Positions 6,906 through 15,263 are shown, numbered from the stretch's first letter. The stretch is DNA of 19,579 nucleotides from SIG673 sp045660565 (GCA_045660565.1 JAZRDX010000051.1:1-19579); one strand, 5' to 3'. A program made the numbers and translations. Notes: generated from the sequence alone by a model not told the origin.

Positions 6906-6957
6906 TCTTATCTCCATTCTGCTGCCGTTTGGCAGTCGTACAAAATTCTATCGTGCG

Positions 6958-6988
6958 GAAAGCCCGTCTTACGTTAAGCCGAGCTTTC
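6958..6988 (-). other. Hairpin in the rpoB-rpoC spacer
   Basis: GAAAGC (6958-6963) and GCTTTC (6983-6988) pair, with an inner CTTA/TAAG stem around CGT. A second small hairpin, CTGCC-GTTT-GGCAG, lies just before rpoC (6921-6934). Neither has a U-run, so they are not terminators; they may modulate mRNA stability or rpoC translation. Confidence 0.3.
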
Positions 6989-7026
6989 ACGCAAAGCTTC
7001 AAAATTTAACTTTAATACCGCAACTG

Positions 7027-10000
7027 TTATTCTTCGTCGCTGTATTCTTCAAAATCAAGCGTTTCGTCGCTTTCTTCGCTGTCAAACTCCTCGTCGTCAG
7101 CGTATTCCTCGCCGTCCTCGTCAAACTCCTCCTCGCTGAAGCCGTTTGCGAAAAGCTCGCTCTGCTCAGCTACGCTTCTTCCGATTTCTTCCTCGGTAAA
7201 GTAGGAGTGGTATTTCTTGCCCTGGTCTATCTCAACCTCGGCAAGAGAGGAAAGCTCGATCTCCTCGCCGTCCGGATCCTGAACTCTTACGCAAAGTCCG
7301 AGAGCCTGAAGCTCCTTAACAAGAACCTTGAAGGATTCGGGGATACCCGGAGTAGGAATATTCTGACCTTTAACGATAGCCTCGTAGGTCTTGGTACGTC
7401 CGTTTACGTCGTCAGACTTAACGGTAAGGATTTCCTGAAGCGTGTACGCAGCTCCGTATGCCTCAAGCGCCCAAACCTCCATCTCTCCGAAACGCTGACC
7501 GCCGCACTGCGCTTTACCGCCGAGAGGCTGCTGGGTAACGAGAGAGTAAGGACCTGTTGCACGGGCGTGGATCTTATCGTCAACAAGATGGTGAAGCTTA
7601 AGATAGTACATTATACCAACGGTTGCGGCATGGTCAAAGGGCTGACCGGTTCTTCCGTCGTACAGTATGGATTTTCCGTCGGCAAGCTTAAGACGTCCGT
7701 CAGCCTTAAGTGCGGCTATTGTTTCGGGAGACATCTTTTCCTCGTCGGTAAGCTCGACTATTCCGGCTTCCCCTGTTACTTCGTCTACTATCTCTTTATA
7801 AAGAATCTTTGTGGTAAGTGTTTTAAGGCATCCCTCTGCGAGAAGCTTTCCTACGAGAGCCTCATCGTTTCTCTCCTCCTCGGTGAGAAGGTAAGCCTTC
7901 GGAAGTCCGCTTATATCGTCCTTGACAACCTTCGCTATCGCGCTTGCGTTATGCGAAGCTTTTTCAACTCTGTAAACGAATTTCGTCTTTTTCGCGTCGG
8001 ACGCATCGGAGAGATCACGGTAAACGTCATCGCTCGGAAGCAGATTTCTGTAAAGTCCGGATTTAATGATGCACTCGGTTATATCCTTTTCCTTCGCTCC
8101 GTCGAATACCGGCGTCATTACCTTCCAGCCGAGACGGCGTGCGGAAATTCCGAGATGCATTTCGAGAACCTGTCCGATGTTCATTCGGGAAGGAACACCC
8201 ATCGGGTTAAGAACTATATCAAGCGGAGTTCCGTCTGCAAGGAACGGCATATCCTCGGGCGGAAGTATTCTGGATACAACACCCTTGTTACCGTGGCGTC
8301 CCGCCATCTTGTCTCCGACGGAGATCTTACGCTTCTGAGCTATATAAACTCTTACAACCTTATTTACGCCTGCGGGAAGCTCGTCGTGGTTTTCTCTGGA
8401 GAACACCTTAACGTCAACGACGATACCCGAGCCGCCGTGAGGTAAACGGAGAGACGTGTCTCTCGTTTCTCTTGCCTTTTCACCGAATATTGCGCGGAGA
8501 AGTCTTTCTTCGGGGGTAAGCTCGGTATCTCCCTTAGGAGTGATCTTACCTACAAGTATATCACCCGAATGTACCTCGGTACCCTTGCGGATTATACCCT
8601 CTGCGTTAAGGTCCTTAAGAGCGTCCTCACCGACGTTGTTTACTTCTCTGGTTATCTCCTCGTCGCCAAGCTTTGTGTTTCTGGCTTCGCAGGAATATTC
8701 TTCTATATGAATAGACGTATATACGTCGTCTCTTACGAGCTTTTCGTTAAGAAGAACCGCGTCCTCGTAGTTATATCCTTCCCAAGTAAGGAAGCCTATA
8801 AGCGCGTTCTTTCCGAGAGATATCTCTCCGAGAGAGGTTGCGGGACCGTCCGCTATAACCTCGCCCGACTTTACCTCGTCGCCGACCTTTACAATCGGAC
8901 GCTGGTTAAGACAGGTACCCTGGTTAGAGCGCTTGAACTTGATAAGACGGTAAACGTCCTTCTGTCCTTCTTCATTTCTTATTACTACTTCGTCTGCACT
9001 GACCTTTTCAACGACACCTGCGTTCTTTGCGCAAACGACTACACCGGAGTCAACAGCCGCTTTATATTCCATACCGGTAGCTACTATCGGGCTTTCGGTA
9101 ACCATAAGCGGAACAGCCTGCTTCTGCATGTTCGAACCCATGAGCGCACGGGCGTTGTCGTCGTTTTCAAGGAAGGGAATCATAGCCGTAGCAACCGAAA
9201 CAACCATCTTAGGCGAAACGTCCATATACTGCGGTGCGGTTGCGTCCATTTCGATAATCTCGGCGCGATCGCGTCCCGTTACTCTCTTCTCAAGGAAGAA
9301 GCCGTTTTCGTCAACGGGGGTGTTTGCCTGAGCAATAACGTAGTTATCCTCGGTATCCGCGGTCATATAATCAATTTTATCGGTAACTCTCGCTCTCTTT
9401 TCGCCGTTAACCTCAACAACCTCAACCTTACGGTAAGGAGCCTCGATAAAGCCGTATTCGTTTATCTTAGCGTAGGTGGAAAGGTAGCAGATAAGACCGA
9501 TGTTAGGACCTTCGGGAGTTTCGATAGGACAAATTCTTCCGTAATGGGTATAGTGAACGTCTCGAACCTCGAAGGAAGCGCGGTCTCTGGAAAGTCCACC
9601 GGGACCGAGCGCGGAAAGACGGCGCTTATGAGTAAGCTCTGCAAGGGGGTTATTCTGGTCCATGAACTGCGAAAGCGGAGAGGATCCGAAGAACTCTCTT
9701 ATCGCGGTTACAACGGGACGGATATTGATTACGTTTTCGGGAGTGATGTTTTCGCTATCCTGCGTACCCATCTTCTCCTTGACAATCTTATCCATACGGG
9801 AGAAGCCTATACGCATCTGGTTCTGGAGAAGCTCTCCGACGCAGCGCAGACGGCGGTTTCCGAGATGGTCGATGTCATCAACCTCGCCTATGTCGTAAAC
9901 GAGGCCTATCATATAGTTAATTGTAGCTAAAATATCGTCTCTGGTTATATGCTTCGGAACAAGCTCGGCTATTCTTTCCTGCGCAAGCTGTAAAAGAAGC

Positions 10001-11160
10001 TCGCTATCTCCGTCAGCCTCATCAGCAATAGCCTGCATAACCTCGGCTCTTACCTTACCGGTAACACCGATAGAGGAAAGGTCTCCGAAGATAGCCTGGG
10101 GAATCATTCCGTTAGAGAATATTCTGTACTCATCACCGTTATCGCGGAGGACGAATACCTCGTTTATACCGGCTGCCTCGATAGCGTCCGCCTTAGCGGA
10201 GTCAATTATCTCTCCCGCATCGGCAATAACCTCACCTGTAAAGGGAGAAACTGCGGGACGGCTGAGCGTACGTCCTTTAACGCGGCCTGCGATACCGAGC
10301 TTTCTGTCGAACTTATAACGTCCAACGGGAGCAAGGTCGTAAAATCTCGGCTGGAAGAAGAATCTGTCGATAAGCATCTCGGCACTTTCAACCGTAGGCG
10401 GCTCGCCCGGACGGAGCTTCTTGTAAAGCTCTTTAAGTGCCTCTTCTCTTTCGGAGGTCTGGTTTGCGGCAGCCTCCGCCGTAATTCCATCCTTATTAAT
10501 AGTAGCGTTTATTCTGGAGTTGTCTCCGAAAAGCGCTCTGATCTCGTCGTCGGTCTCTACTCCGAGCGCACGAAGGAAAACGGTTACCGGCATCTTGCGG
10601 TTTTTATCTATACGTACGTAGAAAACGTCGTTTACGTCGGTCTCGTATTCAAGCCAGGCCCCTCTGTACGGGATTACCGTGGCGCTGAACATCTTCTTGC
10701 CGCTCTTGTCCATCTGGGACTTGTAGTATACGCCGGGAGAACGTACTATCTGAGAAACGATAACTCTCTCCGCGCCGTTTATAACGAAGGTACCGTTATC
10801 GGTCATAAGCGGGAAATCTCCCATAAAGAGGGATTTTTCTACGACCGTTCCCGTCTCCTTATTCTGGAGTCTTACCTTAACGCGAAGCGGTGCCGCGTAG
10901 TTAACGTCTCTCTCCTTGCACTCCTCTATCGGATATTTGGGAGTCTCGTCAATCGAGAAGTCAACGAACTCAATGCAGAAATTCTCCGAGTGGTCCTTAA
11001 TAGGAGACACGTCGCGAAGAACCTCCTGCATACCCTCCTTCAAAAACCACTGATACGATTTCTTCTGAACGTCGATAAGGTTGGGCATCTCAAGAGCTTC
11101 GTCTATCTTCGCAAAGCTTTTACGAGTGATTCTGTTGCTGATCTTTTGTTCCTTGATCAT
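7027..11160 (-). CDS. rpoB: DNA-directed RNA polymerase subunit beta, with large lineage insert
   Basis: Second-largest RNA polymerase subunit, forming one wall of the active-site cleft and the rifampicin pocket. Start ATG at 11160, after AGAGGAAG, gives MIKEQKISNRITRKSFAKID; upstream in-frame codons have no ribosome binding site. At 1377 residues it is longer than usual for Firmicutes (about 1190-1250). The excess lies mainly in residues 1028-1166, between FDGAKEKDI and YDGRTGQPFD, where E. coli has about 17 residues and this protein 139. The tail from about 1335 is strongly acidic. The rifampicin region reads SSPLSQFMDQNNPLAELTHK, with Pro495 where E. coli has Gln510; other classic resistance positions look wild type. 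The core ERVIVSQIVRSPGVYY, GDKMAGRHGNKGV and GGKAQCGGQRFGEMEVWALE blocks are intact. First gene of rpoBC. Confidence 0.98.
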   Translation of the reverse strand: MIKEQKISNRITRKSFAKIDEALEMPNLIDVQKKSYQWFLKEGMQEVLRDVSPIKDHSENFCIEFVDFSIDETPKYPIEECKERDVNYAAPLRVKVRLQNKETGTVVEKSLFMGDFPLMTDNGTFVINGAERVIVSQIVRSPGVYYKSQMDKSGKKMFSATVIPYRGAWLEYETDVNDVFYVRIDKNRKMPVTVFLRALGVETDDEIRALFGDNSRINATINKDGITAEAAANQTSEREEALKELYKKLRPGEPPTVESAEMLIDRFFFQPRFYDLAPVGRYKFDRKLGIAGRVKGRTLSRPAVSPFTGEVIADAGEIIDSAKADAIEAAGINEVFVLRDNGDEYRIFSNGMIPQAIFGDLSSIGVTGKVRAEVMQAIADEADGDSELLLQLAQERIAELVPKHITRDDILATINYMIGLVYDIGEVDDIDHLGNRRLRCVGELLQNQMRIGFSRMDKIVKEKMGTQDSENITPENVINIRPVVTAIREFFGSSPLSQFMDQNNPLAELTHKRRLSALGPGGLSRDRASFEVRDVHYTHYGRICPIETPEGPNIGLICYLSTYAKINEYGFIEAPYRKVEVVEVNGEKRARVTDKIDYMTADTEDNYVIAQANTPVDENGFFLEKRVTGRDRAEIIEMDATAPQYMDVSPKMVVSVATAMIPFLENDDNARALMGSNMQKQAVPLMVTESPIVATGMEYKAAVDSGVVVCAKNAGVVEKVSADEVVIRNEEGQKDVYRLIKFKRSNQGTCLNQRPIVKVGDEVKSGEVIADGPATSLGEISLGKNALIGFLTWEGYNYEDAVLLNEKLVRDDVYTSIHIEEYSCEARNTKLGDEEITREVNNVGEDALKDLNAEGIIRKGTEVHSGDILVGKITPKGDTELTPEERLLRAIFGEKARETRDTSLRLPHGGSGIVVDVKVFSRENHDELPAGVNKVVRVYIAQKRKISVGDKMAGRHGNKGVVSRILPPEDMPFLADGTPLDIVLNPMGVPSRMNIGQVLEMHLGISARRLGWKVMTPVFDGAKEKDITECIIKSGLYRNLLPSDDVYRDLSDASDAKKTKFVYRVEKASHNASAIAKVVKDDISGLPKAYLLTEEERNDEALVGKLLAEGCLKTLTTKILYKEIVDEVTGEAGIVELTDEEKMSPETIAALKADGRLKLADGKSILYDGRTGQPFDHAATVGIMYYLKLHHLVDDKIHARATGPYSLVTQQPLGGKAQCGGQRFGEMEVWALEAYGAAYTLQEILTVKSDDVNGRTKTYEAIVKGQNIPTPGIPESFKVLVKELQALGLCVRVQDPDGEEIELSSLAEVEIDQGKKYHSYFTEEEIGRSVAEQSELFANGFSEEEFDEDGEEYADDEEFDSEESDETLDFEEYSDEE

Positions 11161-11473
11161 TATTAGCTTCCTCTCTGTTCTGAATTTGCAACTTGAAAAT
11201 CGAGCATAAAAAATTAATAGACCACCCTGAAAATTTAGCGCGGTACACAAAAAGTAATCAAAATATCCTTCTTTCGTGCTACCCCTACGACAAGCTGGTT
11301 ACCGTCGAATTATAAGCTGCACCCACGCTACCCCTACGACAAAGCTGGTTACCGTCGAATTATAAGCTGCGCTGCATTATGCCGAAAAATATCTTTTTTA
11401 CCTCTGTTTACTACGTAAACACCACGGAGGTCCGTCTCGAAGCGAATATTTATCGCTTATTATAGCACCATAC
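11161..11473 (-). promoter_or_regulatory. Long 5' leader of rpoBC
   Basis: About 310 nt separate the predicted start of transcription from rpoB, with no convincing small gene. It holds a hairpin near its 5' end (GTTTAC 11406-11411 with GTAAAC 11415-11420, flanked by CCTC 11401-11404 and GAGG 11427-11430) and the tandem duplication at 11278-11370. A long structured leader before rpoB suggests post-transcriptional control; none of the r-protein leader motifs I know is recognised. Confidence 0.5.
11278..11370. repeat. 43/44-bp tandem duplication in the rpoB leader
   Basis: Copy A is 11278-11320 (43 bp) and copy B 11327-11370 (44 bp); both start GCTACCCCTACGAC and end AATTATAAGCTGC, and differ only by one extra A in copy B. 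They are separated by ACCCAC, a period of 49 bp. On the transcribed strand each copy carries CGAC and GTCG segments able to pair around GGTAACC, with flanking GCT/AGC. Each also includes a TATAAT on the minus strand, without a -35 at a proper distance. Confidence 0.9.
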
Positions 11474-11502
11474 AGTATAACATAACTTTTGTAAACTGTC
11501 AA
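11474..11502 (-). promoter_or_regulatory. Sigma-A promoter of rpoB-rpoC
   Basis: Minus-strand TTGACA (11502-11497), exactly 17 bp, TATACT (11479-11474). Start of transcription near 11467. It is the best promoter in the 480-bp rpoB-rpsT gap for this direction. Confidence 0.88.
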
Positions 11503-11566
11503 GCAAAGAAAATATATTTTACAAATTGTTCACAAAAAATATTTTTTATTTTTTTTGCAAAACCTA

Positions 11567-11595
11567 TTGATTTTTCGGAAATTTTGTGGTAAAAT
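11567..11595 (+). promoter_or_regulatory. Promoter of rpsT, extended -10
   Basis: TTGATT (11567-11572), 17 bp, TAAAAT (11590-11595) preceded by TGG, an extended -10. Transcription would start near 11602, giving a leader of about 40 nt. Confidence 0.75.
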
Positions 11596-11640
11596 AAAAA
11601 GGTGAATATATCTATTTTGTTCGAAGGAGGTAGTTTTCAA

Positions 11641-11907
11641 ATGCCGAACATTAAATCTGCAAAGAAGCGCGTAAGAGTTACCGAAACCAAAACTATGCGC
11701 AACAAGATCGAAAAGACCATTCTGAAAACGGCTATCAAGAAGTACGAAGCCGCTCTCACCGCAGGCGACAAGGCTGCTGCTGAGGAAGCATTCAAGGCTA
11801 TGTGCAAGAAAATCGACCAGGCTGCTGCTCACGGAATCATTTCCAAGAACAAGGCAGCAAGAAAGACCAGCCGTTTTGCTCTCAAGCTCAACCAGCTCGG
11901 AGCGTAA
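11641..11907 (+). CDS. rpsT: 30S ribosomal protein S20
   Basis: Small basic protein that binds the 5' domain and helix 44 of 16S rRNA and helps early 30S assembly. The product is 88 residues, the usual size. It opens MPNIKSAKKRVRV and has the conserved KNKAARKTSR near the C-terminus, with the lysine/alanine-rich helical middle typical of S20. ATG at 11641 follows AAGGAGG at 10 nt; upstream in-frame codons would begin inside the promoter region. It is monocistronic, with its own promoter and a strong terminator, and diverges from rpoB, which is not the usual neighbour (rplJL in most bacteria). Confidence 0.97.
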   Translation: MPNIKSAKKRVRVTETKTMRNKIEKTILKTAIKKYEAALTAGDKAAAEEAFKAMCKKIDQAAAHGIISKNKAARKTSRFALKLNQLGA

Positions 11908-11922
11908 GTCTAATTCACAAAG

Positions 11923-11958
11923 AAAAAGAACCGATTCATTTCGAATCGGTTCTTTTTT
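11923..11958 (+). terminator. Intrinsic terminator of rpsT
   Basis: AAAAAGAACCGATTC (11923-11937) pairs perfectly with GAATCGGTTCTTTTT (11943-11957) around a 5-nt loop, ending in a run of six T. It starts 15 bp after the rpsT stop. Confidence 0.92.
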
Positions 11959-12026
11959 GCATTATTTCTAATTTAAAATTACAGCTTCACAGCTTAGGCA
12001 TTTCCTCACGGCACTTTTCGCGATAT

Positions 12027-12689
12027 TTACTTAAATGACGGAGCGTGTGTCTCGCCGCTTGCAAAGGCGTTAGGCCCCGGAGCGGACATTGAAAAGTACA
12101 TCTTAGCCGCTTTAGTCGTACCAAAGTCGCGGTTTGAACCCGTTTCCTGTACCTTGTTAAAGGCGTCTCGGAACATCTGGTTGTGCGCTTCCTCTCGGTT
12201 AAGAAGAAAATCAATGGTTTCTCTTACCTTCTTATCGTCTATCTGACGGTAGAGGTATTCGTATACAACCTTTGCTCTCTGCTCTGATGCAATATTTGAG
12301 AGCAGATCGGCGCAAAGGTCGCCTGTAACGGTAACATAATCCGCCGTCCATGAATATCCCGAGGAATTTATAAGTCCGGGGTTAAGTCCGAGCAGAACGT
12401 GCGTTTGTATCTCGCCTGCCTGTATTTTCGTCGCGTCTACGTCGTGTCCGTTGAGTAGATTTATGGTTTGTGCAACCATTTCCATGTGGCCGAGCTCCTC
12501 TGCGGCAATATCAAGGAACAGGTCCTTTATCTCAGGATCCTTTATTCGAAAGCTCTGCGACATATACTGCATAGCTGCCTTAAGCTCTCCGTTACCTCCG
12601 CCAAGCTGCTCCTGAAGCAAAGCGGCGTACTGAGGGTTGGCTTTTTCGACCTCTACAGGATGAAATAACTGCTTTTCGTGTTTGAACAT
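12027..12689 (-). CDS. Manganese catalase family protein (CotJC-related)
   Basis: Ferritin-fold di-manganese enzyme expected to dismutate hydrogen peroxide; related family members (CotJC) are spore coat proteins. The product is 220 residues. Di-metal ligand pattern: Glu35 (GGGNGELKAA), Glu65 and His68 (EELGH), Glu136 (IASEQRA), Glu166 and His169 (REEAH), in the spacing of known Mn catalases. The C-terminal TKAAKMYFSMS...GPNAF segment is the usual tail of the clostridial enzymes. ATG at 12689 follows GGAGG at 5 nt. It lies 102 bp downstream of the last glycosyltransferase on the same strand; I see no strong terminator between them, so read-through is possible, and no clear sigma-A promoter. 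Detoxification versus spore coat role cannot be decided from sequence. Confidence 0.92.
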   Translation of the reverse strand: MFKHEKQLFHPVEVEKANPQYAALLQEQLGGGNGELKAAMQYMSQSFRIKDPEIKDLFLDIAAEELGHMEMVAQTINLLNGHDVDATKIQAGEIQTHVLLGLNPGLINSSGYSWTADYVTVTGDLCADLLSNIASEQRAKVVYEYLYRQIDDKKVRETIDFLLNREEAHNQMFRDAFNKVQETGSNRDFGTTKAAKMYFSMSAPGPNAFASGETHAPSFK

Positions 12690-12791
12690 ACGCGCCTCCG
12701 TTTTTTGTATTTGACGTTAGTATTTTCGGACGCGGCATAAAATATTCATAGATTTACTTAATCGCGGCATTCCCCGTTTTTTTGCGGGCGC

Positions 12792-13973
12792 TTACCTGTT
12801 AGGTGCTACACGGTCAATAAGGTTACGTATTCTTCCGATAATAACGTCCCAACGGTAGTTTTCCTCAACGTACCTGCGGCCGTTTACTCTCATTGCCTCA
12901 TACTGCTCGGTATGAGTAAGAATATAGTTAAGCGCACCTTCAAATTCAAAATAGTTTTCAAAGTAAAGTCCCGCGTTGCTCTTTACGCAGTGTCCGCGCA
13001 GAACCTTGCATTTTCCGTTAAGCAGAACAGGTCTGCCGTAAAACATACTTTCCAGCACAACCATAGAAAGACTCTCGAACTCCGATGCTAAAACAAGGAG
13101 CCTTGCGTCCTTCATAAGCGAAAATTTTTCGGCGTCGCTTACAAATCCGAGATGAACGACGTCGTCCCGTTTCGGAACGTCCATTACAGCCTTGCCGATA
13201 AGAACCAGCGTTAAATCTCCGCCGTTTCTTTTTTTGTACTCGTCAAAGTACTTGAACAGCACCGCGCACCCCTTTGACTCGTCAATACGCCCTGCGTAGA
13301 GCATATAGTTATCAATCCCATATCTTTCCTTTACGTCGAAAAGCTCGCTCTCATCGGGCGCGTCAACACCGCTTCCTGTAATTATATTCGGCAGATGCGA
13401 GACGGAAAACATATTTTCTACGATTTCCTTTTCCTCGCTCGTCAGGTATATAATTCCCTTTGCGTTTTCAAAAACCTTCCTATAATAATTAAGATATATA
13501 GGCGCTTCATCGTGAGCCGTAGGCAAAAGAATGGCGTTATCGAAATCATTTACCATAGCTCTTGCGGTAAGGTAATAGAGGTAGGTCGTAAATATAACCG
13601 CTTTGTATTCTCCGTGATGCTCTTTGACGTACTCAACCGCCGCGGGACAGAACGGTCCCTGCTCGTCTATCCACTTTTCTTCGGCTTCGGGAGTATTATT
13701 TCTGTTACCAAGCACACTTGCCGAATAGGCATTGAATTTTTTTATACTGCGCTGTTTGTCAACCTTAAAGCGTCTTACGGTAACGCCGTTTATAACCTCT
13801 ACGCCTGCGCTGTAGTGGTTATTCCACACCTCGTAGTCAAGCGCGCAGGTGGTTATAACCTCTACGTCGTAATGCTCGGTAAGCTTTTCCGCAAGCTGGC
13901 GGCAAAGAAGCTCGGAGCCTCCGTTTACTTCAAGTCCGTACCTTTGATTGACAAGCGCTATCTTTTCACGCAT
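12792..13973 (-). CDS. GT4-family glycosyltransferase (third of the cluster)
   Basis: Predicted cytoplasmic, retaining GT-B glycosyltransferase adding a sugar from a nucleotide donor to a surface polysaccharide or glycolipid. The product is 393 residues. The N-terminal acceptor half has NGGSELLCRQLAEKL and HDEAPIYLNYY. The donor half has MLYAGRIDESKG, LTLVLIG, and the EX7E motif Glu300...Glu308 (ESLSMVVLESMFYGRP). It is clearly paralogous to the next gene upstream: both share the HDE-P-YL segment, a FEFEG-NYI stretch and a RYV-WD C-terminus. Its ATG overlaps the end of that gene by 8 bp, pointing to translational coupling. Donor sugar and linkage cannot be told. Confidence 0.9.
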   Translation of the reverse strand: MREKIALVNQRYGLEVNGGSELLCRQLAEKLTEHYDVEVITTCALDYEVWNNHYSAGVEVINGVTVRRFKVDKQRSIKKFNAYSASVLGNRNNTPEAEEKWIDEQGPFCPAAVEYVKEHHGEYKAVIFTTYLYYLTARAMVNDFDNAILLPTAHDEAPIYLNYYRKVFENAKGIIYLTSEEKEIVENMFSVSHLPNIITGSGVDAPDESELFDVKERYGIDNYMLYAGRIDESKGCAVLFKYFDEYKKRNGGDLTLVLIGKAVMDVPKRDDVVHLGFVSDAEKFSLMKDARLLVLASEFESLSMVVLESMFYGRPVLLNGKCKVLRGHCVKSNAGLYFENYFEFEGALNYILTHTEQYEAMRVNGRRYVEENYRWDVIIGRIRNLIDRVAPNR

Positions 13974-15198
13974 TTTCGCTTTCTCCTAATTTCTGCGCCT
14001 TTTCTATCTCCGAGAAAAGACGCATATATTTTTCGGTAACGGCGTCCCAGGAAAAACGCTCCTTAACGTAACGTTTTCCGTTTTCGCCCATAACTACCGC
14101 CGCTTCTTTATTATTAACTATATAATTTACGCAGCCCTCAAATTCGAAATAGTCCTTAAAGTAAAGACCTCCGTTTGACTCCGAAACGAAGTTTTTCGTA
14201 ACCGCGCAGTCCGCGCTTACAAGCGTAGGACGGCCGCAAAGCCAGCTTTCCATAATTACCAGAGAAAAGCTCTCGTTGTGCGACGGCTGACAAAGCAGCT
14301 CCGCCGCCGCTTGTGCGTCATATTTATCCTGAAGGTCGATAAAACCGAGGTCAACTATTCTGCCGTTTTCCGTAAGCTCCTTCGGAAGCTCTATATTTCC
14401 GCCTCCGATAAGCACAAGTCTTAAATCGGTATTCTGCCTTTTTATATATTCCGCGTAATATTTAACCAGCGTATCAACGTTTTTTCCGCTATCCTTACGC
14501 CCCGCGTAAAGTATAAACGGCTCGTTTATTCCGAATTTTTCTCTGAAACGGGCTGCGTCCGACGTAAGAGAAACGTCAACCCCGACGCCTGCGATCTCCT
14601 GTCTTACCGACTTTAAATCAAACACGCGGTTTGCAAGGTCATATTCCGGCGCGGCGTTATAAATAAGTCCCGCCGCCTTTTCGAATACAGGCTTAAAAAT
14701 ATCAAGGTAAACGTACGGCTCGTCGTGGAAGCAAGGAACGGCAACCGACTTTTCGGGACATATCTGCATACCGTGATAGGTCGTTCCGAACATATAAGGA
14801 ATAAACACGAAAACGCTGTATTCGTCCTTATGCTCTTCAATGTAACTATAAAGCGACGGGCTATTGACCATCTCGCGTGCGTAGGTTTCTTCCTCTTCTT
14901 TCGTCAGCTTCTGACCGCGAAGAAGCTTGGCGTTGACCGCGTCAAACGCCTCCGGGTTACGTTTTCTCACCTTAAATCTTCTTACGTTAAAGCCGTGTAT
15001 AACCTCTATACCCTCTTTAAAGTAGTTCTCGTTCCAGTTTGCCGAAAACTCTTTTACGCAGGTGGTAAGTATTTCAAGCTCAGCGCCGCGCGCGTGAAGC
15101 TCGGTTGTAATACCGCGAAGCGCCATTTCGGCTCCGCCGGGTATCTTCTCACTGTACCACGGTATTACGAAACCTATCTTTTTACTTAATTTTTCCAT
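13966..15198 (-). CDS. GT4-family glycosyltransferase (second of the cluster)
   Basis: GT-B glycosyltransferase of 410 residues, paralogue of the 393-residue enzyme it overlaps. The N-terminal half has IPGGAEMALRGITTEL (glycine-rich acceptor loop) and CFHDEPYVYLDIF. The C-terminal half has FILYAGRKDSGKN, LRLVLIGGG and the EX7E motif Glu309...Glu317 (ESFSLVIMESWLCGRP). The ATG at 15198 has only a poor ribosome binding site, unusual here; no better in-frame start exists downstream near the N-terminal beta strand (KIGFVIPWY). It follows the first glycosyltransferase by 131 bp, the only sizeable gap in the cluster. The two paralogues likely add successive sugars of one glycan. Confidence 0.9.
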   Translation of the reverse strand: MEKLSKKIGFVIPWYSEKIPGGAEMALRGITTELHARGAELEILTTCVKEFSANWNENYFKEGIEVIHGFNVRRFKVRKRNPEAFDAVNAKLLRGQKLTKEEEETYAREMVNSPSLYSYIEEHKDEYSVFVFIPYMFGTTYHGMQICPEKSVAVPCFHDEPYVYLDIFKPVFEKAAGLIYNAAPEYDLANRVFDLKSVRQEIAGVGVDVSLTSDAARFREKFGINEPFILYAGRKDSGKNVDTLVKYYAEYIKRQNTDLRLVLIGGGNIELPKELTENGRIVDLGFIDLQDKYDAQAAAELLCQPSHNESFSLVIMESWLCGRPTLVSADCAVTKNFVSESNGGLYFKDYFEFEGCVNYIVNNKEAAVVMGENGKRYVKERFSWDAVTEKYMRLFSEIEKAQKLGESENA

Positions 15199-15241
15199 AT
15201 ATCATTGCCCGTTTTTTCGCTGTATTTTTTCTGATCTTTTT

Positions 15242-15263
15242 CGGGAGGAGCAAACCCCTCCCG
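15242..15263. other. GC-rich hairpin in the gap between glycosyltransferases
   Basis: CGGGAGG (15242-15248) and CCTCCCG (15257-15263) form a perfect 7-bp stem. On the minus strand it is followed by A residues, not T, so it should not stop the operon transcript; it may stabilise or process the mRNA or weaken expression of the downstream gene, which lacks a good ribosome binding site. Confidence 0.45.

Noticed and set aside
6915..6917. Upstream ATG as the rpoC start (MEIRMERN)
   Set aside because: No ribosome binding site precedes it, whereas the GGAG within this extension is well placed for the ATG at 6905.
11309..11364. Two TATAAT boxes within the leader duplication as extra rpoB promoters
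   Set aside because: No -35 lies at 16-19 bp from either box (nearest TTGTCG is 22 bp away), while a near-perfect promoter exists at 11474-11502. They remain possible weak sites.
11987..12060. Frameshift at the 3' end of the Mn catalase gene
   Set aside because: Another minus-strand frame stays open past the stop, but the protein ends in a normal APSFK-type tail of the family, so the stop looks genuine.
15242..15263. GC-rich hairpin as terminator splitting the glycosyltransferase operon
   Set aside because: On the operon's strand the stem is followed by A residues, not T, so intrinsic termination is unlikely.
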